A DNA stretch of 64,000 bases from Flavobacterium sp. ALD4 (GCF_002836475.1 NZ_PJBJ01000023.1:186001-250000), one strand, 5' to 3'; positions 45,893 to 54,809 are shown, counted from the first letter of the stretch. Translations and numbers: made by a program. Notes: generated from the letters alone by a model not told the origin.

Positions 45893-46882
45893 ATGAATTA
45901 CACTTCAATACAAGATATCGATTCGCTCTCTAAATGGGTGAAATCGGCAATTAAAATTAAAGGCAACCCACTTAAAAATAAAAAACTGGGGAAAAATAAA
46001 ACCTTAGGGATGTTATTCTTCAATCCGAGTTTAAGAACCCGTTTGAGTACGCAAAAGGCAGCTTTAAATTTAGGGATGAATGTCATGGTCATGAATTTTA
46101 CCAATGAAGGTTGGACACTGGAATTCGAAGATGGCGCCATCATGAACCAGGGTGCTTCTGAACATATTAAGGAAGCTGCCGAAGTAGTGTCTCAATACTG
46201 TGATATTATCGCTATCAGAGCTTTTGCGGGATTAGTGGACAAGGATAAAGACAATGCCGAAACCGTAATGGCAGGATTTTTAAAATATGCTACCGTTCCT
46301 GTTGTGAATATGGAAGGTGCTACCGGTCACCCATTACAATCCCTTGCCGATGCGATTACCATGGAAGAGTTCAAAACAGAATACAGACCAAAAGTGGTTT
46401 TATCCTGGGCACCACACCCGAAAGCGTTGCCTCAGGCTGTAGCCAATTCCTTCGTGGAAATGATGCAGTTACAAGATGCCGATTTTGTAATAACACACCC
46501 TGAAGGGTACGAACTCAATCCTGAAATCATTAAAGGATCTAAGATTGAATACGATCAAAATAAAGCATTTGAAAATGCGGATTTTATCTATACCAAAAAC
46601 TGGAGCAGTTACAAAGATTACGGTAAAATCACTAATAACGACCCAAACTGGACCGTTACAGCCGATAAAATGAAATTGACTAACAATGCCAAGTTCATGC
46701 ATTGTTTGCCCGTTAGACGTAATGTGATTGTCTCAGATGAAGTAATTGACAGTGAAAACTCATTGGTCATTCAACAAGCAAATAACAGAACCTATGCAGC
46801 GCAATTAGTCTTGCAAAAAATATTAATCCCCCTAGCCCCCAAAGGGAAAATTAAAACAAAAAAGTCTAAAAAAAATAAATGA
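45893..46882 (+). CDS. N-acylornithine carbamoyltransferase (ArgF' type)
   Basis: This enzyme carbamoylates N-acetyl- or N-succinylornithine, the variant arginine pathway used by Bacteroidota. The 329-residue protein has the carbamoyl-phosphate loop FFNPSLRTRLSTQKAAL near 37-53. GATGHPLQSLADA and MHCLPVRRNVIVSDEV near the C-terminus are also diagnostic. In the loop GAIMNQGASEHIKEAAEV, the position that (from memory) is Glu in acetylornithine and Pro in succinylornithine enzymes is Ser here, so the substrate cannot be read off. The last ~18 residues (IPLAPKGKIKTKKSKKNK) are encoded by a spacer-type repeat and look like an acquired tail. The stop overlaps a downstream ATG. Confidence 0.93.
   Translation: MNYTSIQDIDSLSKWVKSAIKIKGNPLKNKKLGKNKTLGMLFFNPSLRTRLSTQKAALNLGMNVMVMNFTNEGWTLEFEDGAIMNQGASEHIKEAAEVVSQYCDIIAIRAFAGLVDKDKDNAETVMAGFLKYATVPVVNMEGATGHPLQSLADAITMEEFKTEYRPKVVLSWAPHPKALPQAVANSFVEMMQLQDADFVITHPEGYELNPEIIKGSKIEYDQNKAFENADFIYTKNWSSYKDYGKITNNDPNWTVTADKMKLTNNAKFMHCLPVRRNVIVSDEVIDSENSLVIQQANNRTYAAQLVLQKILIPLAPKGKIKTKKSKKNK
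46822..46855 (+). repeat. C/G-run interspersed repeat forming the 3' end of argF'
   Basis: The sequence runs TTAATCCCCCTAGCCCCC-AAAGGG-AAAATTAA, with inverted ends. It resembles intergenic repeats of Flavobacterium, but here it lies in frame inside argF' and encodes its last residues. A shorter relative, TTCCC-AAAA-GGGAA, lies after the GNAT gene at 40047-40060. Confidence 0.5.
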
Positions 46883-46938
46883 TGACTATACCATCAGAAA
46901 ACTCGAATATATCAATCTCGGCTCCCTCTCCTTCAGAG

Positions 46939-47715
46939 ATGACTGAGGTGAGGATAATAAAAATTGGGGGCAACATAATTGATGATTCGAATGAGCTAAA
47001 ACAGTTTTTAACTGATTTTTCAAAAATTGAAGGCTATAAAGTACTCGTTCATGGCGGTGGAAAGTCCGCGACAAAAATGGCTCAAAGTATTGGTTTAGTT
47101 CCTGAAATGATTGACGGACGTCGTATAACCGATGCGCCCATGCTTGATGTGGCGGTAATGATTTATGCTGGGCAAATAAATAAAAATATTGTGGCTCAAT
47201 TACAAGCCCATAATACTAATGCGATGGGATTTTCCGGTGCCGATGGGAATTTAATTCAATCCGAAAAAAGAAACCATCCGACAATCGATTACGGATTTGT
47301 GGGCGATGTAAAATCAGTGAATGCCCCGCTGTTACAAACTTTGCTTTCTAACGGAATTACTCCTGTTTTTTGCGCCATCACACATGATAAAAACGGCCAA
47401 CTATTGAACACCAATGCGGACACCATTGCCAGTGAACTAGCCATTGCTTTATCAGCTGTTTTTGACGTAACTTTAAATTATTGTTTCGAAAAACCAGGTG
47501 TTTTATACGATTCAGAAGATGATACGTCTGTAATTGCAACTATGAATGCCAACTTATATTCGAAATTAAAAAGCGAAAAAGCGATCCATTCCGGAATGAT
47601 TCCAAAACTAGACAACTGTTTCAACAGCTTGTCCAAAGGAGTTCAAAAAATCCGAATAGGTCATCACAGTATGTTGCAAAATGATGATGCTATTTGCACG
47701 ACAATAGAATTATAA
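46939..47715 (+). CDS. argB: N-acylglutamate kinase
   Basis: ArgB phosphorylates N-acylglutamate. From ATG 46939 the protein has 258 residues and starts MTEVRIIKIGGNIIDD, the usual family N-terminus. VLVHGGGKSATKMAQSIG near 38-55, IDGRRITDAPMLDVAVMIYAGQ (split here) and MGFSGADGNLIQSEKR follow. The C-terminal IPKLDNCFNSLSKGVQKIRI completes the active site. An in-frame ATG at 46879 overlaps the argF' stop and would add 20 residues (MMTIPSENSNISISAPSPSE) encoded by repeat-like spacer sequence; coupled translation from it is possible, so both starts should be kept in mind. Confidence 0.93.
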   Translation: MTEVRIIKIGGNIIDDSNELKQFLTDFSKIEGYKVLVHGGGKSATKMAQSIGLVPEMIDGRRITDAPMLDVAVMIYAGQINKNIVAQLQAHNTNAMGFSGADGNLIQSEKRNHPTIDYGFVGDVKSVNAPLLQTLLSNGITPVFCAITHDKNGQLLNTNADTIASELAIALSAVFDVTLNYCFEKPGVLYDSEDDTSVIATMNANLYSKLKSEKAIHSGMIPKLDNCFNSLSKGVQKIRIGHHSMLQNDDAICTTIEL

Positions 47716-47717
47716 AA

Positions 47718-47789
47718 TGTAAAACACAAATTTCACCGATTTACAAAAACTAATCTGTGCTAATTTGTGTAATACGTGTTAAAAAATAA
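47718..47789 (+). repeat. Spacer repeat between argB and argE
   Basis: The spacer carries loosely repeated pieces AACACAAATTTCACCGATTT, ACTAATCTGTGCTAATTTGT and GTAATACGTGTT, with the ends (AACAC/GTGTT) complementary. Similar spacer text recurs in flavobacterial genomes in my recollection. Confidence 0.4.
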
Positions 47790-47795
47790 GAATAA

Positions 47796-48866
47796 ATGAA
47801 AAACATCAAAATCCTTACACAAGAAGCCATTTCACTTTTAGAAGCACTAATCGAGACTCCTTCCTTTTCAACCGAAGAAGACAAAACAGCCCTTTTACTC
47901 GAGAATTGGTTTAATCAAAACGAAATTCCATTTAAGAGAGAAAATAATAACGTTTGGGCATTCAATATGTATTTTGACAAAGACAAGCCTACCCTACTTT
48001 TAAATTCCCACCACGATACCGTAAGGCCCAACCAAGCCTATACTAACGATCCGTTTAAGGCAATTGTGAGAGACGGGAAGTTGTTCGGTTTGGGGAGTAA
48101 TGATGCGGGAGGTTGTTTGGTTTCCTTGTTAGCTACTTTTGTTCATTTTTATGCCAATGAAACTTTACCTTATAATATCGTAATCGTTGCCTCTGCCGAG
48201 GAAGAAAACAGCGGTAAAAATGGATTAAATAGTGTACTGAAACATTTACCAGAATTAGATTGTGCGATTGTAGGGGAACCCACTTTAATGCAATTGGCCA
48301 TTGCCGAAAAAGGATTGTTAGTGCTTGACGTGAAAGTAAAAGGAACACCGAGTCACGCTGCCCATCAAAACGAGGATAATGCGATATACAAAACGATTAC
48401 GGTCATGGAATGGTTTAAAAACTATAACTTCACTAAAATATCAGAACAATTAGGTCCCGTAAAAATGACTGTTACCCAAATCAATGCCGGAAAACAACAC
48501 AATGTAGTGCCATCTGAATGTGATTTGGTCGTTGATATCCGTGTAAATGATTGCTATTCAAATCCTGAAATTTTAGAAGTGGTAAAGGAACATGTAGACG
48601 CTGAAGTCACTCCGCGTTCCATGCACTTAAATGCATCTTCCATCCCTGCAGCGCATGAATTAGTGCAAGCCGGAATTGCGTTAGGTAGAACAACCTATGG
48701 TTCTCCTACCCTGTCGGATCAGTCCGTTTTGAGCTGTAAATCTTTGAAATTAGGCCCCGGAGATACGCTGCGGTCGCACTCTGCAGATGAATTTATATAT
48801 GTAGACGAAATCGAAGAAGGAATCCAATTGTATATCAAAATACTAGGTGATTTTTTAAAACAATAG
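47796..48866 (+). CDS. argE: M20 family deacylase, acetylornithine/acetylcitrulline deacetylase type
   Basis: This zinc hydrolase removes the acyl group from the pathway intermediate; with an ArgF' enzyme the substrate is expected to be N-acylcitrulline. The 356-residue protein has the first metal His in LLLNSHHDTVRPNQA near 68-82, GLGSNDAGGCLVSLL (Asp ligand), IVIVASAEEENSGKNG with the catalytic Glu pair, and GTPSHAAHQNEDNAIY in the dimerisation domain. LSDQSVLSC and LGPGDTLRSHSADEFIYVDE contain the last ligand. It ends in TAG. Confidence 0.93.
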   Translation: MKNIKILTQEAISLLEALIETPSFSTEEDKTALLLENWFNQNEIPFKRENNNVWAFNMYFDKDKPTLLLNSHHDTVRPNQAYTNDPFKAIVRDGKLFGLGSNDAGGCLVSLLATFVHFYANETLPYNIVIVASAEEENSGKNGLNSVLKHLPELDCAIVGEPTLMQLAIAEKGLLVLDVKVKGTPSHAAHQNEDNAIYKTITVMEWFKNYNFTKISEQLGPVKMTVTQINAGKQHNVVPSECDLVVDIRVNDCYSNPEILEVVKEHVDAEVTPRSMHLNASSIPAAHELVQAGIALGRTTYGSPTLSDQSVLSCKSLKLGPGDTLRSHSADEFIYVDEIEEGIQLYIKILGDFLKQ

Positions 48867-48870
48867 AATG

Positions 48871-48952
48871 ATTTGGAGCAATTTCCCGCTATCCGTTACA
48901 ATCTTTTATTTTTTAATGAAAAAATAAAAGGATTTTCACTGCTATCGGGGCT
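48871..48952 (+). repeat. Interspersed repeat with a 12-bp hairpin between argE and argH
   Basis: The element starts TTTGGAGCAATTTCCCGC and ends CACTGCTATCGGGGCTAAAA. A perfect stem CTTTTATTTTTT (48902-48913) / AAAAAATAAAAG (48918-48929) sits in the middle. The end GGGCTAA and the AGGAT after the hairpin recur at 54309-54375. It may also attenuate transcription within the operon. Confidence 0.6.
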
Positions 48953-49011
48953 AAAAAAAAATAAGTACGGAAAGCTCACGAGCTGTGCCTACGAAACAAA
49001 AAAACAATACT

Positions 49012-50292
49012 ATGAAACTTTGGGAAAAAGGAATACCTACTGATAAACAAATCGAACAATTCACTGTTGGAAACGACAGAGAACTTGATTTAGTACTGGC
49101 TAAATATGATGCTTTGGGCTCAATTGCCCATGCAAAAATGTTAGGCCAAATTGGTTTACTTACAAATGTGGAAACCGAATCATTAGTTACTACTTTGGGA
49201 GAAATTATTATTGACGTCGAAAAAGGAAATTTCGTCATTGAAGACAGCTTTGAAGACGTACATTCCAAAATCGAATATTTACTGACGGCGAAACTGGGTG
49301 ATGCCGGTAAAAAAATCCACACCGCCCGTTCCCGTAACGACCAAGTGCTCGTTGATGTGCATTTGTATTTGAAAGATGTTATCAAAGATTTAAAAGAGCA
49401 AGTAAAAACCTTGTTTGATTTGATGATGGAATCAGCAGAGAAACATCAAAACGTATTGTTGCCAGGGTATACCCATTTGCAAATTGCTATGCCTTCCTCT
49501 TTCGGAATGTGGTTTTCCGCTTATGCAGAAAGCCTTATTGACGACGTCACCATGTTAAACGCAGCGCTGAAAATTGTGGATCAAAACCCATTGGGTTCTG
49601 CCGCGGGTTACGGTAGTTCTTTCCCAATCAACAGAACGTTCACCACAAAAGAATTGGGTTTTGAAACCTTAAAATACAATGCGGTTGCAGCCCAGATGAG
49701 CCGTGGGAAATCAGAGAAAATAGTGGCTTTCGCTATGAGTAGCGTAGCCGCTACCCTATCTAAATTTTCTATGGATGTCTGTTTGTATATGAGTCAGAAT
49801 TTTGATTTCATCACTTTACCAGCGCATCTTACCACAGGTTCCAGCATTATGCCTCACAAGAAAAACCCTGATGTTTTCGAATTGATTCGTGGAAAATGCA
49901 ACAAGATTCAAGCTTTGCCATACGAAATCACTTTAATCACCAATAATCTTCCTAGTGGCTACCACAGGGACTTACAATTGCTGAAAGAAGGATTGTTTCC
50001 GGCAATTCAAAACCTGAAAGCCTGCCTGGACATCGCTATTTTCTCCATCAAAGACATCAAAGTAAAGGACAATATCCTGACTGATAAAAAATACGATTAT
50101 TTGTTTACCGTAGATTCATTGAATGAAATGGTAGTAGCGGGAATTCCTTTTAGAGATGCTTACAAAGCCGTTGCCGAACAACTGGAAAACGGTACATTTC
50201 AATCTCCTAAAGAAACCAAACATACTCATGAAGGAAGTATCAATAATTTGTGCTTAGCAGAGATAAAGGGAAAGATGAAATCTTCTTTTTAG
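49012..50292 (+). CDS. argH: Argininosuccinate lyase
   Basis: ArgH cleaves argininosuccinate to arginine and fumarate, the last pathway step. From ATG 49012 it has 426 residues and begins MKLWEKGIPTDKQIEQFT. EDVHSKIEYLLTAKLGD and HTARSRNDQVLVDVHLYLK near 100-118, GYTHLQIAMPSSFG, NPLGSAAGYGSSFPI, and the signature GSSIMPHKKNPDVFELIRG near 280 are all present. A GTG-started extension from 48985 lies in repeat sequence and is rejected. A strong terminator follows, closing the operon. It ends in TAG. Confidence 0.95.
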   Translation: MKLWEKGIPTDKQIEQFTVGNDRELDLVLAKYDALGSIAHAKMLGQIGLLTNVETESLVTTLGEIIIDVEKGNFVIEDSFEDVHSKIEYLLTAKLGDAGKKIHTARSRNDQVLVDVHLYLKDVIKDLKEQVKTLFDLMMESAEKHQNVLLPGYTHLQIAMPSSFGMWFSAYAESLIDDVTMLNAALKIVDQNPLGSAAGYGSSFPINRTFTTKELGFETLKYNAVAAQMSRGKSEKIVAFAMSSVAATLSKFSMDVCLYMSQNFDFITLPAHLTTGSSIMPHKKNPDVFELIRGKCNKIQALPYEITLITNNLPSGYHRDLQLLKEGLFPAIQNLKACLDIAIFSIKDIKVKDNILTDKKYDYLFTVDSLNEMVVAGIPFRDAYKAVAEQLENGTFQSPKETKHTHEGSINNLCLAEIKGKMKSSF

Positions 50293-50322
50293 TGTAGCTT
50301 TTAATCCAGATTACTCAAATAA

Positions 50323-50356
50323 AAAACCTCGTTTACACTAAATTAAACGAGGTTTT
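50323..50356 (+). terminator. Terminator of the arginine operon
   Basis: AAAACCTCGTTT (50323-50334) and AAACGAGGTTTT (50345-50356) form a perfect 12-bp stem with a 10-base loop, 30 bases past the argH stop. Confidence 0.92.
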
Positions 50357-50748
50357 CTTTAAAATTTTTGATGCAACAAAATTAAAACCTGACAGTAGGT
50401 ACTTTAAACATTTACTGTAGCAATCTATTTTTTACGCAAAACAATAGTACCTAAAGTAACACGCACTTTTTATCACAAAGGAATCTTTTTAGCGAATAGT
50501 TATAGTCTTATTCTCTTTTATTTTTCTGGAAATTATCTTGTAGTACTAGAACTTTCAGTCCTGCTACTTGGTGCGGAGATTACTCCGTATAATGATATCC
50601 CATTTCCATTCTTCTTTTCTGGTTAAACTTTTGTAGTAACCTATTCTTTTTAGTGTATTCGCTACTTAAAAAAGAGAAAAAGATACTATAGCTTAAGGTA
50701 TTAATATTATGTTTCTCTATCTATGCCATTCTATTTCACTAAACTATT
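50357..50748. other. Intergenic region after the arginine operon
   Basis: I saw no ORF of note, no complete promoter and no repeat in this AT-rich stretch. The decayed membrane-protein gene begins at its end. Confidence 0.4.
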
Positions 50749-50990
50749 TTGTCTATTGAAATTATATTAACCATTGGCGTAATACTACTCTTTGCATTTA
50801 CTTATTTTGCGATAAGAAGACGTAAAAACAAAGAAACTGGAGTCACATACAAGCCTGACCGTTTTACAAAAAAAAATACTTTTTGAATGCCGAAATACTA
50901 CTTTCATCACAACTGGGCTTAAAACCAGAAACTACTACCGAATCAAATATAAAATTTGGCGAAGGTTCTGGAAGGATTTTTTTAAATTAA
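50749..50990 (+). pseudogene. Small membrane protein gene split by a frameshift at an A9 run
   Basis: From a TTG at 50749 the frame encodes one membrane helix (IEIILTIGVILLFAFTYFAI), a basic stretch RRRKNKETGVTYKPDRF, and stops at TGA 50884-50886. Adding one A to the A9 run at 50868-50876 instead continues LNAEILLSSQLGLKPETTTE and SNIKFGEGSGRIFLN to TAA at 50990. The joined product of about 80 residues looks like one small membrane-anchored protein. The break could be a real mutation, a sequencing error in the homopolymer, or a slippage site. Confidence 0.6.
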
Positions 50991-50991
50991 A

Positions 50992-51038
50992 AAGCCACAA
51001 ATTCACAAATTATAATTTAATTCGTGGATTCGTAGCTT
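50992..51038. repeat. Imperfect inverted-repeat element, 21-bp arms
   Basis: Arms 50992-51012 (AAGCCACAAATTCACAAATT...) and 51018-51038 (...AATTCGTGGATTCGTAGCTT) are complementary except for four positions, around a 5-base loop. The form 'gccac-gaattcac' is a known style of flavobacterial spacer repeat in my recollection. It separates the convergent frameshifted gene and ytxJ and may terminate both. Confidence 0.6.
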
Positions 51039-51059
51039 ACTTTTTATACTTTATTACAG

Positions 51060-51452
51060 CTATACTTTCGCTTTCAAGGCTTCAGCATCAATATCGCTGT
51101 GGGAAACATCATAAACCGATTTTCCTGCCTTAATCAACAGCAATTGAGGCGATTGATGCATAACACCAAAACGACTTGCAATTCCATTAGAAATTTCACG
51201 ATGTGCTATTAAATCTAAGAAATAAGGTGTAACTTTATCTGAGAAGTCGAATTCATTTTCAAATTGTTTCAAAGCCATCCTACTAATACTGCAGCGAGTA
51301 CTGTGTTTGAAAATAACTACCGGTTTTTCATTAGAAAGAGAAATGATTTCATTTAACTCCTCCAAATCTGTTAAAGCAGTCCAGTTCATTTTAGGTGTAG
51401 ATTCATTTTGGCCCTCCGAAGAGCTACCAAAGATATTTTTTAAAAAACTCAT
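51060..51452 (-). CDS. ytxJ: YtxJ-like bacillithiol-system redox protein
   Basis: This 130-residue thioredoxin-fold protein belongs to the YtxJ family, proposed to act as a monothiol bacilliredoxin that de-bacillithiolates proteins. The active Cys is in VVIFKHSTRCSISRMALKQF near residue 53, with the second position Ser. DLIAHREISNGIASRFGVMHQSPQLLLI (split) supplies the cis-Pro region HQSPQ. It suggests that the organism makes bacillithiol, though no bsh gene is in this window. It diverges from clpB and ends in TAG. Confidence 0.9.
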   Translation of the reverse strand: MSFLKNIFGSSSEGQNESTPKMNWTALTDLEELNEIISLSNEKPVVIFKHSTRCSISRMALKQFENEFDFSDKVTPYFLDLIAHREISNGIASRFGVMHQSPQLLLIKAGKSVYDVSHSDIDAEALKAKV

Positions 51453-51597
51453 ATATTGTTTTTAATTTAGTCTTTTTGACTTAGTTACATGATATAAATC
51501 ATATTTTTTGCGCCATTTTTTCTGTATTATTGTAATGGAATATAAATTAAATATCAAGTTGTAAAGTTACCTAAATAACTCCGAAAATTATTAAATC

Positions 51598-54204
51598 ATG
51601 AATATAAATAAATTTACTATCAAATCACAGGAAGCCATTCAGCTATCACAGCGGTTAGCTCAGGATTTGGGACAACAGCAAATTGAGAACGAACATTTGT
51701 TCAAAGCGATGCTTGAAGTAGACGAAAATGTTACTCCTTTTATTTTGAAAAAACTAAATGTAAATGTCCCTTTATTTATTCAAATTTTAAACAGCACGAT
51801 TCAGAGCTTCCCTAAGGTTACGGGAGGCGAAATAATGCTGTCCAGAACGGCAAATACCACCTTGAACGAAGCAGAAAACATTGCCAAAAAAATGAACGAT
51901 GAATTCGTTTCCATTGAACATTTAGTTCTTTCTATTTTTAATTCTAAAAGTAAAGCGGGCCAAATATTAAAAGATCAAGGGGTAACCGAAAAAGGATTGA
52001 AAGCCGCGATTGATGAATTGCGAAAAGGAGAAAGAGTGACTTCTGCTTCTGCCGAAGAGACGTATAATTCTTTAAATAAGTATGCAAAGAATCTTAACGA
52101 AATGGCAAAAGCAGGAAAATTAGATCCTGTTATTGGTCGTGATGAAGAGATTAGAAGAGTACTGCAAATATTAACCCGTAGGACTAAAAACAACCCTATG
52201 CTTGTGGGAGAACCTGGAGTAGGAAAAACAGCGATTGCAGAAGGTTTGGCACATAGAATTGTGGACGGTGATGTTCCGGATAATCTAAAAGACAAAATTG
52301 TATTTTCATTGGATATGGGCGCCTTAATTGCGGGCGCCAAATACAAAGGTGAATTTGAAGAACGCCTTAAATCAGTGGTGAAGGAAGTGACCGCTGCCGA
52401 AGGAGATATTGTCTTGTTTATTGATGAGATTCATACACTCGTAGGCGCTGGTGGCGGCGAGGGCGCTATGGATGCGGCAAATATTTTGAAACCGGCGCTG
52501 GCTCGTGGAGAACTGCGCGCTATCGGTGCAACTACATTGGATGAATATCAAAAATATTTCGAAAAAGACAAAGCACTCGAAAGACGTTTCCAGAAAATAA
52601 TTATCGAAGAACCGGATACCGAAAGTGCAATTTCAATTTTGCGTGGTATCAAGGAAAAATATGAAACACACCACAAAGTACAGATAAAAGATGAGGCGAT
52701 TATCGCGGCAGTCGAATTGTCGCAACGCTATATTACCAATCGTTTTCTTCCTGACAAAGCTATTGATTTAATGGACGAAGCCGCTTCAAAAATACGCATG
52801 GAAATCAATTCAAAACCCGAAGAATTGGATGTTTTGGACAGAAAAGTAATGCAACTCGAAATCGAAATTGAAGCCATAAAAAGAGAAAAAGACGAAAGCA
52901 AACTCAAAATTTTAGGAATGGATTTAGCCAATCTTAAAGAAGAGCGAAACGAAATCTATGCTAAATGGAAGTCGGAGAAAGATGTTGTCGATAATATACA
53001 AGCAATAAAAACGGAAATTGAAGACTTTAAATATGAAGCCGAACGTGCCGAACGTGAAGGCGATTATGGCAAGGTTGCCGAAATTCGTTATGGAAAAATA
53101 AAAGAAGCCCAAGAGCGTCAGGACATTTTGAATAAAGAACTAATCATAAACCAGGCTGAAGGCACTTCATTAATTAAGGAAGAAGTTACTCGTGAAGATA
53201 TTGCCGAAGTAGTAGCTAAATGGACCGGAATACCAGTTATGAAAATGCTACAAGGAGAACGAGAAAAACTGTTGCATCTGGAAGAAGAACTACACAGACG
53301 CGTAGTAGGTCAGGAAGAAGGTATTGAGGCAGTCAGCGATGCAGTGCGACGCAGTCGTGCGGGATTACAAGACATGAGAAAACCGGTGGGTACCTTTCTA
53401 TTCCTAGGAACAACCGGTGTTGGTAAAACAGAGTTGGCAAAAGCATTGGCAGAATACCTATTTGATGATGAAAATGCCATGACCCGTATTGACATGAGCG
53501 AATACCAGGAGCGTCATAGCGTGAGCAGATTAGTGGGTGCGCCTCCGGGATACGTGGGCTATGAAGAAGGTGGCCAGTTAACGGAAGCAGTGCGCAGAAA
53601 ACCCTATTCCGTAATCTTATTGGATGAGATAGAAAAAGCGCATCCCGATACGTTTAATATCTTGTTACAGGTTCTAGATGAAGGCCGATTAACGGACAAT
53701 AAAGGCCGTCTGGCTGATTTCAAAAATACCATTATAATCATGACTTCAAACATGGGAAGCCAGATCATTCAGGAAAAATTTGAAAATCTAAAAGGAAGCA
53801 TGGAAGAAGCCACAGAGGCCGCTAAAGAAGAAGTGTTAGCTTTATTAAAACAAACCGTTCGTCCAGAATTCATCAACCGAATTGATGAAATCGTAATGTT
53901 TACGCCGCTTAGCAGTACCAATATTACTAAAATTGTTGGTTTACAACTTAATAACGTTACCAAGATGCTTGCATTGCAAGGGATTACCATGGATGCGACA
54001 AGTCAAGCCATTGCTTATCTAGCTGAAAAAGGATATGACCCGCAATTTGGTGCCAGACCGGTAAAACGAGTGATTCAAAGAGACGTATTGAACAAACTGT
54101 CTAAAGAAATTTTAGCCGGTACTATAGCCACTGACAGTATCATATTGCTTGATGCTTTTAGCGGAGAGCTAGTTTTTAGAAATCAATCTGAATTAGTTAA
54201 ATAA
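51598..54204 (+). CDS. clpB: ATP-dependent disaggregase ClpB
   Basis: ClpB is a hexameric AAA+ chaperone that works with DnaK to extract polypeptides from aggregates. The 868-residue protein has the complete architecture: N-domain with two Clp repeats (about 1-145), NBD1 with Walker A GEPGVGKTAIAEG near 206, a middle coiled-coil domain (about 400-530), NBD2 with Walker A GTTGVGKTELAKAL near 606, and the sensor-2 motif GARPVKRVIQR near the end. The pore motif AGAKYKGEFEERLK and the NBD2 motif SRLVGAPPGYVGYEEGGQL are intact. No CIRCE element or clear promoter was found in the 145-base spacer. A terminator follows. Confidence 0.97.
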   Translation: MNINKFTIKSQEAIQLSQRLAQDLGQQQIENEHLFKAMLEVDENVTPFILKKLNVNVPLFIQILNSTIQSFPKVTGGEIMLSRTANTTLNEAENIAKKMNDEFVSIEHLVLSIFNSKSKAGQILKDQGVTEKGLKAAIDELRKGERVTSASAEETYNSLNKYAKNLNEMAKAGKLDPVIGRDEEIRRVLQILTRRTKNNPMLVGEPGVGKTAIAEGLAHRIVDGDVPDNLKDKIVFSLDMGALIAGAKYKGEFEERLKSVVKEVTAAEGDIVLFIDEIHTLVGAGGGEGAMDAANILKPALARGELRAIGATTLDEYQKYFEKDKALERRFQKIIIEEPDTESAISILRGIKEKYETHHKVQIKDEAIIAAVELSQRYITNRFLPDKAIDLMDEAASKIRMEINSKPEELDVLDRKVMQLEIEIEAIKREKDESKLKILGMDLANLKEERNEIYAKWKSEKDVVDNIQAIKTEIEDFKYEAERAEREGDYGKVAEIRYGKIKEAQERQDILNKELIINQAEGTSLIKEEVTREDIAEVVAKWTGIPVMKMLQGEREKLLHLEEELHRRVVGQEEGIEAVSDAVRRSRAGLQDMRKPVGTFLFLGTTGVGKTELAKALAEYLFDDENAMTRIDMSEYQERHSVSRLVGAPPGYVGYEEGGQLTEAVRRKPYSVILLDEIEKAHPDTFNILLQVLDEGRLTDNKGRLADFKNTIIIMTSNMGSQIIQEKFENLKGSMEEATEAAKEEVLALLKQTVRPEFINRIDEIVMFTPLSSTNITKIVGLQLNNVTKMLALQGITMDATSQAIAYLAEKGYDPQFGARPVKRVIQRDVLNKLSKEILAGTIATDSIILLDAFSGELVFRNQSELVK

Positions 54205-54236
54205 TATATTATTAGTTTATTTTTTTTTGTAGTAAG

Positions 54237-54268
54237 AAAACACCAGTCGAAAGGCGGGTGTTTTTTTT
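54237..54268 (+). terminator. Terminator of clpB
   Basis: AAAACACC (54237-54244) and GGTGTTTT (54257-54264) form the stem, and a T run follows. Confidence 0.85.
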
Positions 54269-54308
54269 ATGCTGATTTTGAGGAGTATGGAGAGTTGTTT
54301 CTAAAAGA

Positions 54309-54375
54309 ACATCCCTCCTGCTCTCGGCTATATCTCTCCGTTACACTACGAGGATGACGCCTCGATCAGGGCTAA
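54309..54375 (+). repeat. Second copy of the GGGCTAA-type interspersed repeat
   Basis: ACATCCCTCCTGCTCTCGGC opens the element, and AGGATGACGCCTCGATCAGG-GCTAA closes it, around a short variable centre. The right end parallels AGGAT...CGGGGCTAA at 48928-48952. GC content is clearly above the surroundings. Confidence 0.5.
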
Positions 54376-54809
54376 AGAGAAGGTGTAGTTTTCATAATTA
54401 CGCAAACCATACCTCGGAACAACGAAATACACTAGCAACAACGAACTAAATAAGTAATATTTCCTATGTAATGGAGTCTTTATAATGCTTCGTTAATAGC
54501 ATAAAATTACGCAATCGTTTGATTGAAAATTATAAGATATTTTATTCAATTACCTTCTTTATTATGTCATCATAAATGATTTTTAACTACTTTTATGGAG
54601 TAGTTTTTTCACACAATACACTAGCGAAAATTAAGTACAATAGCAATTACAACAATCAAAAAACTATTGTTTAAGTCACTGTTTAAAAAGGTGTTGTATC
54701 AAACCGAAAACAAGAAAGTTTCAAATTCTTGAACATCATGAAACTGCCATCCATTTGCATAAATTAGACAATAACTAAGACAAATAACTACTGAATTTTA
54801 AAATCGATC
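54376..54809. other. Intergenic region before the DoxX-like gene
   Basis: No ORF was recognised. A hairpin AACTAC (54585-54590) / GTAGTT (54600-54605) with a T tail could terminate a plus-strand transcript, which suggests that a lost gene once lay between here and clpB. Confidence 0.3.
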
